A DNA stretch of 64,000 nt from Haloquadratum walsbyi J07HQW1 (GTDB lineage Archaea; Halobacteriota; Halobacteria; Halobacteriales; Haloferacaceae). The notes under the pieces are model-generated. The model was not told where the DNA came from, did no database searches, and saw nothing but the letters and a program-made list of their open reading frames with translations. Position 1 is the first letter of the stretch, and every line of letters starts with the position of its first letter. Below, piece by piece: positions 46,123 to 55,898 of the stretch. The stretch covers positions 444,916-508,915 of the forward strand of contig KE356560.1 in the NCBI GenBank assembly GCA_000415965.1. The letters are read 5' to 3'. Made by a program: the position numbers and the translations under genes.

Positions 46123-46767
46123 TCACAGGAGAGTTGAATTGAGGTCCTGCTTCAATTCTTCTGCGTACTCCTCACGAAGATTAAACATCTCCTCATATTC
46201 TGACACCGACAGCTCACGCAGATCTTCTTCTGACATATCGAGTTTATTTATAGCCGCCTCAATAGTAGTAATCTTCAGCGTCTTCGCTGTTTGTTCGCCA
46301 AATCCGTCTACCTCTGCTATCTCATTGATTGAGGCATCAAGGATGTCGTTCAGTGTGACAAGCCGCTCCATCTCGAGTTTCCGAAGTCGTTTTTCACCAA
46401 CACCTGTGAACATATCTGTATTGGCTTCGAGCGTTGCACCACTGCTAAATATATTCTCAGAGGATATATCATCCTCAAAGCCGGGTTCAGGCGGTGTTGG
46501 ACGAATATCTAGTGGGTGGTATACCGTTACGTCCTGTTTTGTGCTTGTGCTAGTGTTAGTGTTAGTACTATTGATACTGGACGAACCCTGTTCGACCTTT
46601 CTGTACTGTGTTTTTTGCTTGAGAAAGCGATAATCCACCATTGTTTTCAGTACGTCATGCACAGTCCGACTGCTTGCATCGACCTGATCTTCGATATACT
46701 GCTTTGTGAAACCATCTGTCGTCAGTGCAATGCGCCAAATACGGTCACGCCGGGTGTCTTTTGCCAC
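46123..46767 (-). CDS. Winged-helix protein with helix-hairpin-helix C-terminus
   Basis: This is a 214-residue protein. Residues 1-60 are a winged HTH (RDRIWRIALTTDGFTKQYIE, VDASSRTVHDVLKTMVDYRF). A Ser/Thr/Asn linker follows (SINSTNTNTSTSTK). Residues 115-185 are tandem helix-hairpin-helix motifs like the Rad51 N-terminal domain (FTGVGEKRLRKLEMERLVTL, INEIAEVDGFGEQTAKTLKI). The end is a charged helix. The HTH is nearly the same as that of the protein at 62039-62731, including at DNA level. It likely binds DNA with both modules. The role is unknown. Confidence 0.75.
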   Translation of the reverse strand: MAKDTRRDRIWRIALTTDGFTKQYIEDQVDASSRTVHDVLKTMVDYRFLKQKTQYRKVEQGSSSINSTNTNTSTSTKQDVTVYHPLDIRPTPPEPGFEDDISSENIFSSGATLEANTDMFTGVGEKRLRKLEMERLVTLNDILDASINEIAEVDGFGEQTAKTLKITTIEAAINKLDMSEEDLRELSVSEYEEMFNLREEYAEELKQDLNSTLL

Positions 46768-46941
46768 AGAGCTTAGTTACTGTCTCGACAAGAATGAACA
46801 TTATGCAGTTATTTGCATGGCTCGAAGAGTGACATATCATCCACAGTCGCCGCTACAGTTATCTCAGTGTCAGTCTAGTCCATCTAAGCTGAGCTACACT
46901 GCAGTAAGAGAGTGTTTGAGGCTGGCATCGTAATAACATAT

Positions 46942-47448
46942 ATGACCGACAAGGTGAATCAATCGCCTGGCGTGGATGCCCCCTCTCAAGATTTCGGTGA
47001 TCACTGGGACAGTATTCTTACAGATATTGAAACAACAGCGACTCGGTATGATAATGACGGATGGAAATCACTGGCGCTTCATCCGGGGCATGTCACCCCG
47101 CTCGCCGGGAAGCCAGATAATCTCTGGGGATTCGATGTGCTTCTGCCTGACGACGAGTTCGCCATACTTGAGAACACGGTCGCTGACGTCACTATCACCG
47201 ATTATGAACTATTCTCAACAGAGGCATCTGGCGGGGTCTTCTTAATGAGCGTAACGCGTGCAGAGTCTGAAACTGTGGCGATCATATTCCCACTGTACTA
47301 CCGCCTCGGAGATGATTCTATCTCAGCACTCAAAACACATACTGCAGAAACGGGTAGCGTAAGAACGTATCTCCGTCGGCTTGAAAATGACAGACGTATC
47401 GAATTCCAATATGACAAGCCGGGGTTGTTTTTTCCTTCACAGCTTTGA
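46942..47448 (+). CDS. Conserved haloarchaeal hypothetical protein
   Basis: This is a 168-residue acidic cytoplasmic protein. It contains DHWDSILTDIETTATRYDND, WKSLALHPGHVTPL, FDVLLPDDEFAILENTVADV, IIFPLYYRLGDDSISAL and a C-terminal beta strand GLFFPSQL. I recall relatives of this layout in other haloarchaea but know no function. The ATG at 46942 is preferred over an in-frame codon at 46912. It is divergent from the winged-helix/HhH gene, with 174 bases between them. Confidence 0.7.
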   Translation: MTDKVNQSPGVDAPSQDFGDHWDSILTDIETTATRYDNDGWKSLALHPGHVTPLAGKPDNLWGFDVLLPDDEFAILENTVADVTITDYELFSTEASGGVFLMSVTRAESETVAIIFPLYYRLGDDSISALKTHTAETGSVRTYLRRLENDRRIEFQYDKPGLFFPSQL

Positions 47449-47588
47449 TGCGCTTATCCCTCTCCGATTCCTCACAGAGCGACCAGAGTGAGTGAGTATG
47501 ACGGAGAGAAACGGTTTGTCACCCCAACTAGACTGAGAATAGACACAGTATGTGTCTCAACATCACCGTGGCAGAGACAAGCAGTCAC

Positions 47589-48860
47589 TCAGTGACGAAG
47601 ATGACACGCAGCAGAGTGATGTGTCTCATCTGAGTGTTCTGGACGATCATGCTCGCATATCGTTTCAAATCGATCACGAAGTGTTTCAATTGCTGCTTGT
47701 CGATTACCGTCATGAAGTTCAGCACGGGCGGTCTTGACCGCAGCTGCATTGTCTCCATGTAATGATGAGCTAATCTCATCAGGCCAGACTGAGTTAGCTG
47801 TCATACTCTGTTGGCTCGGCGTGCCCGCATCTGCTGTGTTTGATGTTGTGCTATCGACATCGGTAGCTGTGAGGGTTCCAGCTTCAATCCGCTCTCGAAG
47901 ATCCATTACCTCGCGATAGGCAGTTTGATCGATGTCAATATCGGTCGGTGGAATCACCACGGGACAGCGAGTCCGAAATCGACAGCCCGACGGTGGATTA
48001 CGAGGCGAAGGAACATCATCTTCGAGTGTCGTTATCTCACGATCAGACTCACTGAGACGTGCACGCGGGACACTTTCTAACAGTGCCTTCGTATATGGAT
48101 GCTGTGGACGCTCAAAAATAGCCTCAGTTGGACCAATCTCCGCAATATTGCCAAGATACATCACCGCAACACGATCAGATACATAACGTACGACGGAAAG
48201 GTCATGTGCGATAAACAAATATGTCAGTCCGAAATCAGTCTGGAGATCAGCTAAGAGATTCAGTATTTGCGCCTGCACCGACACATCAAGCGCTGAGACC
48301 GGCTCATCAAGTACGAGAAAATCCGGTTCGACCGCGAGTGCGCGTGCAATCGCGATACGTTGTTGCTGACCACCCGAGAACTCATGTGGATATCTGTCAT
48401 ACTGGTCTGCTGAGAGCCCGACTCGTTTCAACAGACTTTTTGACCGATCACGCTGTTCATCCCGAGTGCCGACATCGTGTACACTGAGTGGTTCTCTGAT
48501 AATCTGACCGGCAGTCATCCGAGGATTTAGACTTGCGAATGGGTCCTGAAAGACCATTCCTGTTCGTCGTCGGAAGCTTTTGACCTCTGCATCAGAGAGG
48601 TCACCGATCTTTTGTCCATCGAATTTTACCGTTCCACCGGTCGGACTACGAAGTGCCAGGATCGTTTCGCCAGTGGTCGATTTCCCACATCCAGACTCAC
48701 CGACTAACCCAAGTGTCTTACCTGCTGTAATCTCAAAACTGACCCCATCGACAGCTTTGATTGGTGGTGATGCACGACGAAATAATCTATCAGAGAGTGT
48801 CTTTGTGCTCGTATAATGCTTTTTGAGATTCTCGACACTCACCAACGTGTCCTCACTCAC
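47589..48860 (-). CDS. dppF: Dipeptide/oligopeptide ABC transporter ATP-binding protein DppF
   Basis: This 423-residue ATPase of a peptide/nickel-type importer has Walker A LVGESGCGKST, signature FSGGQQQRIAIARAL and Walker B LVLDEPVSALDV. The C-terminal oligopeptide domain has ERPQHPYTKALLESVP and the FeS/metal-type GCRFRTRCP. The start is GTG. The last part includes a long insertion before the closing CEHDRPEH...ACH. It is the last gene of the dpp operon. The GTG would overlap the end of dppD by 4 bases if the dppD tail were in its other frame. Confidence 0.9.
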   Translation of the reverse strand: MSEDTLVSVENLKKHYTSTKTLSDRLFRRASPPIKAVDGVSFEITAGKTLGLVGESGCGKSTTGETILALRSPTGGTVKFDGQKIGDLSDAEVKSFRRRTGMVFQDPFASLNPRMTAGQIIREPLSVHDVGTRDEQRDRSKSLLKRVGLSADQYDRYPHEFSGGQQQRIAIARALAVEPDFLVLDEPVSALDVSVQAQILNLLADLQTDFGLTYLFIAHDLSVVRYVSDRVAVMYLGNIAEIGPTEAIFERPQHPYTKALLESVPRARLSESDREITTLEDDVPSPRNPPSGCRFRTRCPVVIPPTDIDIDQTAYREVMDLRERIEAGTLTATDVDSTTSNTADAGTPSQQSMTANSVWPDEISSSLHGDNAAAVKTARAELHDGNRQAAIETLRDRFETICEHDRPEHSDETHHSAACHLRH

Positions 48861-48939
48861 GGTTCACCCTCTCCGCTTGGGGTGTTCGAACTCGGATCCG
48901 GATTCGCGTCCGCGTCTGCGTCTGTGTTTGTCTCCGAAC

Positions 48940-50223
48940 TTATCGTCTTAATTGTATTTTTGATTGAATTGAATGTATCTCTCGTATTATCTGCGCTCGT
49001 GTTTTTGGAATCGTCGCCGTCGCGTCGCTGTCGCTGTTAGAGTTGGCGTTGGATATCGATACCGATGCGTCGGGATCATATCCTCGCTGCGCTAAGACAC
49101 ACTTCACGCCATGTCGATTTTCGGTATCATCTTCAAGTACTGTCCCTGTGTCAGCGTCAAACTCTGGAGGGGGATCAAGACAGGCTTCCATCGCTTTGGG
49201 ACATCGATCCGCAAAGTAACATCGCTCATCCATCTCTTCATCAACGAGACTTGGGACGCTGCCTGCAATGGGTTCAAGCCGTGCGTCTGGAGTATCAATA
49301 TCCGGCACACTGCCGAGCAGTCCCTCCGTATATGGATGGACTGCGTCTTCAAAGATATCCGCAAGTGACCCCCGTTCAACAATCTCTCCAGCGTACATGA
49401 CACCCACTCGGTCACACATTCGCGCTATGACTCCAAGATTGTGTGTAATGAGAATAACACTCATATCTGTCTCCGCCTGTATCTCTGATAATAACGAAAG
49501 AATCTGTGCCTGAATAGTCACATCAAGTGCAGTCGTCGGCTCATCCGCGACGAGAAGATCCGGCTCACCAGCCAGTGCTTGAGCAATCATTGCCCGTTGA
49601 AGCATTCCACCAGAGAACTCATGTGGATAAGCCTCAGCCCGCTCAGCCGGGTTAGGGATGCCAGCCGTGTCGAGTAATTCGATTGCACGCTGCTTACTTT
49701 CGGTGCTTACATACCCACGATGTGGAATCAGACTGTCAACTACAAACCGCATAAGACCATACTGTTGAGTCCGCGTCGAGACCGACCGTGGGTTTGTCGA
49801 AGCCCGGCGTTGTGCCTCGACAGCTTGTGCAATCTGTTCACCGACGGTCACAGAGGGATCCATACTCGACATTGGGTCCTGGAAGATCATGCCAAAAGAT
49901 GGCCCTCGAAGGGCTCGTCGCGTCTCTGCATCGAGCTCAACGAGGTTGACAAACGCACCATCGCTCTCATCAACCCCAACCGCGTCAGCTAATGCAGGAT
50001 CACGGTACCAAATTTCACCACTTGTGATTCGTCCGGAAGACTCGATTAATCCCATGATTGTATGAGCTGTCACTGACTTACCTGAGCCTGATTCACCAAC
50101 AAGCCCGAATGTCTCGCCATCACGAACACTGAAAGAAATATCTTCGACAGCATTGATCTGTCCTGTCTCGGTTAAAAATCGTGTTGAGACATTACGAACA
50201 CGAAGGAGATCATGAGCACTCAT
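48940..50223 (-). CDS. dppD: Dipeptide/oligopeptide ABC transporter ATP-binding protein DppD
   Basis: This 427-residue ATPase pairs with DppF. It has Walker A LVGESGSGKSV, signature FSGGMLQRAMIAQAL, Walker B LVADEPTTALDV, the oligopeptide domain DAVHPYTEGLLGSVP and the Cys cluster ERCYFADRCPKAMEACLD. From about 49040 the reading frame leaves an acidic Ser/Asp/Asn tract and ends in a basic peptide (SIQSKIQLRR). The next frame instead continues as acidic sequence to a TGA at 48857-48859 overlapping the dppF start. A one-base slip in the SNSDSD repeat is therefore likely. The catalytic part is unaffected. Confidence 0.88.
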   Translation of the reverse strand: MSAHDLLRVRNVSTRFLTETGQINAVEDISFSVRDGETFGLVGESGSGKSVTAHTIMGLIESSGRITSGEIWYRDPALADAVGVDESDGAFVNLVELDAETRRALRGPSFGMIFQDPMSSMDPSVTVGEQIAQAVEAQRRASTNPRSVSTRTQQYGLMRFVVDSLIPHRGYVSTESKQRAIELLDTAGIPNPAERAEAYPHEFSGGMLQRAMIAQALAGEPDLLVADEPTTALDVTIQAQILSLLSEIQAETDMSVILITHNLGVIARMCDRVGVMYAGEIVERGSLADIFEDAVHPYTEGLLGSVPDIDTPDARLEPIAGSVPSLVDEEMDERCYFADRCPKAMEACLDPPPEFDADTGTVLEDDTENRHGVKCVLAQRGYDPDASVSISNANSNSDSDATATIPKTRAQIIREIHSIQSKIQLRR

Positions 50224-50227
50224 GAAA

Positions 50228-51250
50228 TCAAAGCCCTCCCTCGCTTTCACCCTCAATGCCTGGGTCAAGTGCATCCCGGAGCCAGTCACCAATGAGATTC
50301 ACACCCATCACAGCAATGACAATACCAACACCAGGAAGCGTCGTGATCCACCATGAGGTTGCCAGATATTGTTGACCCTGCGAGATATCGAATCCCCACG
50401 ACAGCGTGGTGCCGGAGAACCCAAGATACGCAAGTGAACTTTCAAGAAGAATATTTGCGGCGACAAGAATCGTCGCGAGAATTAAAATTGGGGTCAACGC
50501 ATTCGGAAGCACGTGCCGGGTCATAATGCGGATATCACTTGTTCCATAACTGCGTGCAGCTTTGATATACTCCGCTTCAACAATCGAGAGCGCTTCGCCC
50601 CGAGCAACACGCGCAATCCACACCCAGTTGACCAGTCCAACAACCAGAATTACCATCCCAGGAAGTGTGAATGTCGCTGGCATTGTCGCTGGTGCGATAT
50701 TGAAAACGACCCATGGATCAGGAACCGTGACAGCAATCCGACCGAATAGTCCAACAAGTGATATTGCAAGCACGAGGGAAGGAAATGCGAGCATAATATC
50801 TGCAAAACGCATGAGTGTATCATCAACAAGACCACCATAGTATCCTGCTATGAGACCAATTGGTGCTCCAATCAATGTAGCTAGTGCTGTGCCAAGAACG
50901 CCAACAAGCATCGAAGTCCGTGCGCCGTAGAGTACTCGTGAGAGCATATCGCGTCCCAGTGGGTCTGTCCCCAGTGGATACGTCCACGTTGCATTGATTT
51001 GTGTTCGTTCAGTTATCGTCGTGACTGACCCATTCACCATCTGTGTTGTTGTTGTTGTCGTCACCCGACTGAGTCCAACTGGGGGTAACAGTTTCTGATC
51101 AAGATGCTGCACATTTGGATTGTGCGGCGCGAGAAATGGTGCAAAAATAGCCATTCCAAGAATGACAGTAAATAGACTGACACCAAGCTTGGCAAGTGGG
51201 CTCTGGCGCAATTCTCCGACCAGATTCTGCCATGTCCGCGGTGAAAGCAT
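50228..51250 (-). CDS. dppC: Dipeptide/oligopeptide ABC transporter permease DppC
   Basis: This 340-residue permease has six membrane segments. The first is near residue 25 (LGVSLFTVILGMAIFAPFLA). The large extracellular loop contains a Thr-rich strand (TTTTTTQMVNGSVTTITE). The inner-membrane EAA loop lies near residue 230 (EYIKAARSYGTSDIRIM). It overlaps dppB by one base and is 4 bases from dppD. It forms the channel with DppB. Confidence 0.92.
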   Translation of the reverse strand: MLSPRTWQNLVGELRQSPLAKLGVSLFTVILGMAIFAPFLAPHNPNVQHLDQKLLPPVGLSRVTTTTTTQMVNGSVTTITERTQINATWTYPLGTDPLGRDMLSRVLYGARTSMLVGVLGTALATLIGAPIGLIAGYYGGLVDDTLMRFADIMLAFPSLVLAISLVGLFGRIAVTVPDPWVVFNIAPATMPATFTLPGMVILVVGLVNWVWIARVARGEALSIVEAEYIKAARSYGTSDIRIMTRHVLPNALTPILILATILVAANILLESSLAYLGFSGTTLSWGFDISQGQQYLATSWWITTLPGVGIVIAVMGVNLIGDWLRDALDPGIEGESEGGL

Positions 51251-52257
51251 TACACTGTTACCTCCGGATTCAAGTATGCATATATCGCATCAACGACTGT
51301 ATTAACGATCACAAAACCAGCCCCGACGACGACCAGACATCCTTGGAGGATGACCCATTGTCGAGCATTGATAGCATCGATCAAGAGACTTCCAAGTCCA
51401 GGCCATGCAAATACACGCTCGGTTATGACTGCCCCACCAATGAGCGTCCCGAGTTGGAGACCAAGGACGGTCACAATTGGCACAAGTGTATTTTTTAATG
51501 CATGCCTGAAACGCACCAACGTCTCCGGCGTTCCCTTTGCTCGAAGTGCTGTAATGTATTGCTTGCCGAGTTCATCTAACATGCCACTTCGAGTGAGTCG
51601 AGTGACAAGCGCTGTAAAATACGTCCCGAGCGTTACAGCTGGGAGGGTGATATGAGATAGCCACCTAAGCATAACCTGTGGGCGTCCGCCCAAAAGGTGT
51701 CTTAGCGCGTCAACAAACAATAATGGAGTACCGTTCACCCGAGCCATTCCCCCTGTTGGGAAGATATCAAATTGTACTGCCAACAAAAGCGTCAACATCA
51801 GTCCGAGCCAGAAATTCGGCGTTGAAATACCAACTAACGAGAATGTTGTCGCTGCGTAGTCAGTTGGCTCGTGACGGTTCGTTGCACTGATCACCCCGAG
51901 TGGAATCGACAAAGCAACTGCAACAAGGGTAGCTGCAACGGCTAACTCAAGTGAACGCGGGAGTGCAGCAAACACCTGACTACTCACACTCGTTCCAGCA
52001 GCAAACGACTGCCCCATATCGATATTCGGGGGGAGTAGTCCAACTACATACTCAATATACTGCACGTATATCGGCCTGTTGAGCCCGTATTCCATCGCAA
52101 TCTCCTCTCTGAGCGCTTGTGATGCGTCAAGTGGGGCAATGAATGTCACTGGGCTCCCAGGTGTAATATATCGTAATGTGAACACGACAGTCACAATTCC
52201 CCAGATGACGACGACACCCTGGCTCGCGCGCTTTAGGAGAAAGCGTGAGTACCCCAT
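51250..52257 (-). CDS. dppB: Dipeptide/oligopeptide ABC transporter permease DppB
   Basis: This 335-residue permease starts with the typical MGYSRFLLKRASQGVVVIWG helix followed by RYITPGSPVTF, and has the EAA-type loop KQYITALRAKGTPETLV. Six membrane segments are expected. It lies directly after the dppA stop codon with no gap, so the operon order is dppABCDF. Confidence 0.92.
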   Translation of the reverse strand: MGYSRFLLKRASQGVVVIWGIVTVVFTLRYITPGSPVTFIAPLDASQALREEIAMEYGLNRPIYVQYIEYVVGLLPPNIDMGQSFAAGTSVSSQVFAALPRSLELAVAATLVAVALSIPLGVISATNRHEPTDYAATTFSLVGISTPNFWLGLMLTLLLAVQFDIFPTGGMARVNGTPLLFVDALRHLLGGRPQVMLRWLSHITLPAVTLGTYFTALVTRLTRSGMLDELGKQYITALRAKGTPETLVRFRHALKNTLVPIVTVLGLQLGTLIGGAVITERVFAWPGLGSLLIDAINARQWVILQGCLVVVGAGFVIVNTVVDAIYAYLNPEVTV

Positions 52258-53910
52258 TTATTCGGATGAACTGATTGAGTATGCATCAATCCGCTCATCA
52301 TTCCTCGGTTGCCAGTCAATCCGATTCGTTGAGCCGTAAACACCAAATTGTCGATTCAGGAAAATCCAAGGCGCCTGTTCGTGGCTGAATGCATTCGCTT
52401 GTTGAAGGAGTTGCTCACGTTGTTCGCTCTCGGCTGTTTGGTTTGCCTCAGTAATAAGACTATCAAGCTGATCATTTTTAAATGAAGTCAATACTCCATC
52501 GCTCGTGAGTGTCGGATTAATTGTTTGTGAGGCATCAAATGTTGCATTCCCCCATCCGATGAGATAGAACTTCGGTCCGGTGGTGATATCACCATCAGTA
52601 AGTTCCGAAGCAAGAGTATTGAAATCCCGCTGTTTGACGTCACAGGAGACGTTCGAGAGATCATCAATCATTCCAGCAACAGCCTGTGCAATCTGGATGT
52701 CTTTGAGATATCGTCCTACTGGTGTATGTAAGGTCAGACTCGCTCCTGCATGTCCACTTTCCTCAACAAGTCGTTCAGCCTCAGCAGGATCATGTGCATA
52801 CGACTCAATGTCGTCGTTGTATCCAAAGAATGGTTGTAGGGTTGGTTGACCAGTCTGCTCACCAAATTCCTGGAGTACATCCGTGATGATACTCTCCAGA
52901 TCGACTGCAAAATTCATTGCCCGGCGGAACGAGAGCGAGGAAAATGGCTCAGCATTGCTTCGCATCCCATTGTAAATGATTCGCGTGCTGCCGACTGCAT
53001 TCACACTTACGCTCTCACTGCTGTCAACTCGGTTGACTGATTGGGGTGGTACATTGACAATAATATCAGTCTCACCAGCAATGAGTTGATTCACTCGTGC
53101 ACTTGCTTGCTGTGCAGATGTGAACGTGAGTTGAGTCACTTCTGCAGGCTCGCGCCAGTATTCATTATATCGGTCAAATGTCACCTGCACATTCTGCTCA
53201 TACTCAGCAAGTTCGAACGGTCCTGTCCCATTCATATTCTGTGCGACATATGATGACTCGTTTTCCTCTGTCCACGCTTGCTCGACAACATCACAATAAA
53301 TTGCAAACTCAGCGAACACGATTGGATTGAGACCGTCCGAGAGGACATCGACAGCCCGTTCGTCATCAACGACCTCTGCACCAGTAACGCCACCGAGCTG
53401 TCCGGCTTGTGGACTGGTGAATCCAACATCATCATCAACCATCCGATTTACTGTATATGCAATGTCCGCGGGCGTTAGTTGATTATCCGTCTGTTGGAAT
53501 GTCGGACCTTCTCGGATGCTGAATCGAGCCCGACCCGGCTCCACGCGTCGCCATTCTGTTGCAAGCATCGAGACGATTTGTCCCTGCCGGTTTCGGGATA
53601 TGACACCTTCATAACACTGTCGCATCACGATGTCCGCTGGAATGTTTCGGTGGTCATGCGGATCCAGTGTGTCGGGCATCTGACCCTGTGTGATTGTCAC
53701 AGGAAACTCGTTGCTCCCTGTCGTTGATTCGTTGGTGTCTGCTGCTGTCTCGCCTGATTGAGACGTATCAGCCGTCTGATCTTCCTCTTCAGCTTCTCCG
53801 CCTCCGCCACTGCTGCCGCATCCGGCGAGAGCAGCAGTTGCTGTGGCTGTACCCGCAAGCTTTACGAATGATCGTCGATCTATATCCCTCTCACGACTCT
53901 CGTCTGACAC
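52258..53910 (-). CDS. dppA: Peptide ABC transporter substrate-binding lipoprotein
   Basis: This 550-residue extracellular receptor of the SBP family 5 has a twin-arginine signal (DRRSFVKLAG) and lipobox ALAGC, with Cys31 as the lipid-modified residue. It is thus exported folded and anchored outside, usual in haloarchaea. A Gly/Glu/Asp/Thr linker follows, then the binding fold (TLDPHDHRNIPADIVMRQCY, GTGPFELAEYEQNVQVTFD, FSSLSFRRAMNFAVDLESII). It could bind dipeptides, oligopeptides or nickel; the ligand is not readable. The start is GTG with a box A about 28 bases upstream. Confidence 0.92.
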   Translation of the reverse strand: MSDESRERDIDRRSFVKLAGTATATAALAGCGSSGGGGEAEEEDQTADTSQSGETAADTNESTTGSNEFPVTITQGQMPDTLDPHDHRNIPADIVMRQCYEGVISRNRQGQIVSMLATEWRRVEPGRARFSIREGPTFQQTDNQLTPADIAYTVNRMVDDDVGFTSPQAGQLGGVTGAEVVDDERAVDVLSDGLNPIVFAEFAIYCDVVEQAWTEENESSYVAQNMNGTGPFELAEYEQNVQVTFDRYNEYWREPAEVTQLTFTSAQQASARVNQLIAGETDIIVNVPPQSVNRVDSSESVSVNAVGSTRIIYNGMRSNAEPFSSLSFRRAMNFAVDLESIITDVLQEFGEQTGQPTLQPFFGYNDDIESYAHDPAEAERLVEESGHAGASLTLHTPVGRYLKDIQIAQAVAGMIDDLSNVSCDVKQRDFNTLASELTDGDITTGPKFYLIGWGNATFDASQTINPTLTSDGVLTSFKNDQLDSLITEANQTAESEQREQLLQQANAFSHEQAPWIFLNRQFGVYGSTNRIDWQPRNDERIDAYSISSSE

Positions 53911-53933
53911 AGTACCGAAATTATCTTGATAAG

Positions 53934-53943
53934 AGTAAAAAAG
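53934..53943 (-). promoter_or_regulatory. Putative box A of the dpp operon
   Basis: On the minus strand CTTTTTTACT is centred about 28 bases before the GTG at 53910, which fits a leaderless dppA message. Confidence 0.4.
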
Positions 53944-54555
53944 CTACGTACGCCGTCTGTTGACTGCGTGAAATGAGTCGTCTATGGACTGTGTCATGCA
54001 ATTAAGCCCGGAAGGATCTCGCCGCTGTGGTTCACATTCAGAATACCACTCCTCGAAATCCCTCCTGTGAATAGATCAGGTAAGCTTCTTAAACACACAC
54101 AAACCTCACAGCCAGAAGACGTCACCGCATGGTGTCACACAGCATCAGCATCAGCATCAGCAGACAAAGTTCATCCCTCAGTCTTCGATATCACAGTCAT
54201 TGCCAGTGTAAGTCTCGTCACTCAAAACCGACTGGAGCAGAACAGAGCATATACTTCCGTTTTCAACTCTGGTAAGTACGGTCTTGCAGACAAGCACACA
54301 TCGCATGGTCATATTGCCAACCACTGTTGAACACTTGGGAACTTACACCGACATACTCAATCATCCGTTATCTTCTGAAGAGTCACGATCTCCACTACAT
54401 CGAAATCCTCGGCTCTTGGATCCCATCTCCTATCGCATGTTCACTGATTAATTGTGAACGGACCAACGACTCCGACTACATTCAAGTTTAATCGACATCA
54501 TGGAGAGATGCGGTATATCGTCTGAATTAATTCATCAACTAGATGGAATTCGCAC

Positions 54556-54586
54556 TAAGCGCTGAGCGCTGAGCGCTGAGCGCTGT
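54556..54586 (+). repeat. AGCGCTG tandem repeat
   Basis: About four 7-base units (AGCGCTG, each containing the palindrome AGCGCT) are in tandem. The tract is non-coding and could fold or bind a dimeric protein, but nothing more can be said. Confidence 0.65.
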
Positions 54587-55078
54587 CAGTCCCCGCGATT
54601 CTTCCTAAGAAAGAATTCGACGGCTCAATACTTCGGTGCAGTGTATTCAGGAGATTATTATACCAGCGTTAGCGTTGATAACCGGCTATCTCCACTGACT
54701 GTCGAATTGATATGCGAAAATATTATTTTAATTACCTTTCTGTCGGTGTGTGTCCTAACGATCATAATATTACTATGTTTTATGAGTAGAGATAATGTTA
54801 GTACATCGATTTGTTTTGACCACCGACTATATTTTTTAATCATAAATACAATACCAATAGATACATCTTACGAATAATATATACCCATAGTATTTTTGAT
54901 TCCAGAAAATCATGTACAAATGAAATCATCATGACGAAAAGAAACCCGCAATCGATTGCTGTTGACCAGCGGAGACGGGAGTCCAACTCAAAACAACGAA
55001 TCACAATCGACCCCCTTTCCTTCTGGATGAATGAAACATCGACTTTCCACCATTTTAACCGGACGAGCAGGCATAATC

Positions 55079-55771
55079 ATGAGTTATAAAGTTCTTATTA
55101 CATTCGATCTGCCCGACGCTGACGCATTCCCATCGGTGCTCATTGAGGCGCTCACAGCGACAGAGGTAGTCGCACTCGGACATTATAAACTGCCAGAGCA
55201 GACTCCGCCGGGGGCAGCACGCGATCAGCTCGAAACAGATACTCGTAAGACGCTCACTGACCTCATTCGCCCATTTCACAACGCAGATATCCCTGTTCAG
55301 ACACGACTCGTGTTCAGCAGCGCTCGGGAGAAGGCAATTGACCGTGTCGCTCGTCAGGACGACTGTGACGCGATTCTGAGCACAGGTGAAGTGAATTCGC
55401 TTGACCGACTATTCGTCGCGCTCGGAGACGGACCGGAGTTTGACCGAATCCTTTCATTTGTTGCTGATCTATTGGCTGCAGTCGACGCGTCGGTCATACT
55501 ATTCCATACCCGTGAGGAGACGCTCACGAATGCCACGGACCAACTTGTCAAAAGAGGCGTTGATTCTAATCGGATCTACCAGCAAGTATCAGGAGGCGAC
55601 AATGTCAGACAGCGTGTCGTTGAATTGGAGGACAAATGTGATCTTCTCGTCATAGGTGAAGAGACCCCAGATCCCCTCAATAAGACTCCAGTTCTTGAAA
55701 CCGCCTCGACTAAGATGCCCCTCAATACGAACGACCCTGCATTCATTGTCCGGAGTCCTACCCAATCATGA
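55079..55771 (+). CDS. Universal stress protein-like (tandem UspA)
   Basis: This 230-residue protein looks like two UspA-type alpha/beta domains. The first begins YKVLITFDLPDADAFPSVLI. The second begins SVILFHTREETLTNATDQL and ends CDLLVIGEETPDPLNKTPV. The glycine-rich ATP loop of classical UspA is not obvious. Haloarchaea often place such proteins beside cation-amino acid permeases as regulators. It starts the cassette with an APC permease, a TrkA-like protein and an Lrp/RCK_C regulator. The ATG at 55079 is preferred over an in-frame start 48 bases upstream. Confidence 0.8.
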   Translation: MSYKVLITFDLPDADAFPSVLIEALTATEVVALGHYKLPEQTPPGAARDQLETDTRKTLTDLIRPFHNADIPVQTRLVFSSAREKAIDRVARQDDCDAILSTGEVNSLDRLFVALGDGPEFDRILSFVADLLAAVDASVILFHTREETLTNATDQLVKRGVDSNRIYQQVSGGDNVRQRVVELEDKCDLLVIGEETPDPLNKTPVLETASTKMPLNTNDPAFIVRSPTQS

Positions 55772-55898
55772 TCTCGGCTGGCACAGGCACATTCGATACA
55801 TATCCTGGACATTCTGAGCTCTGTGGTCCTATTATACATCTCACTGCAGTCCTCAAAAATAATATTTGGACTGACATGTTGCATCAACGAGGCATATA

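Larger units (their letters stand above)
53911..55078. other. Long intergenic region with an AT-rich island
   Basis: The first 30 bases carry the dppA promoter. GCATCA triplet-like repeats occur at about 54143-54165, and a tandem AGCGCTG tract at about 54556-54586. Between 54640 and 54900 the DNA is far more AT-rich than the rest. It holds overlapping frames on both strands; the plus-strand one (54641-54877) includes one possible membrane helix (IILITFLSVCVLTIIILLCF). Neither is called as a gene. Confidence 0.4.
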
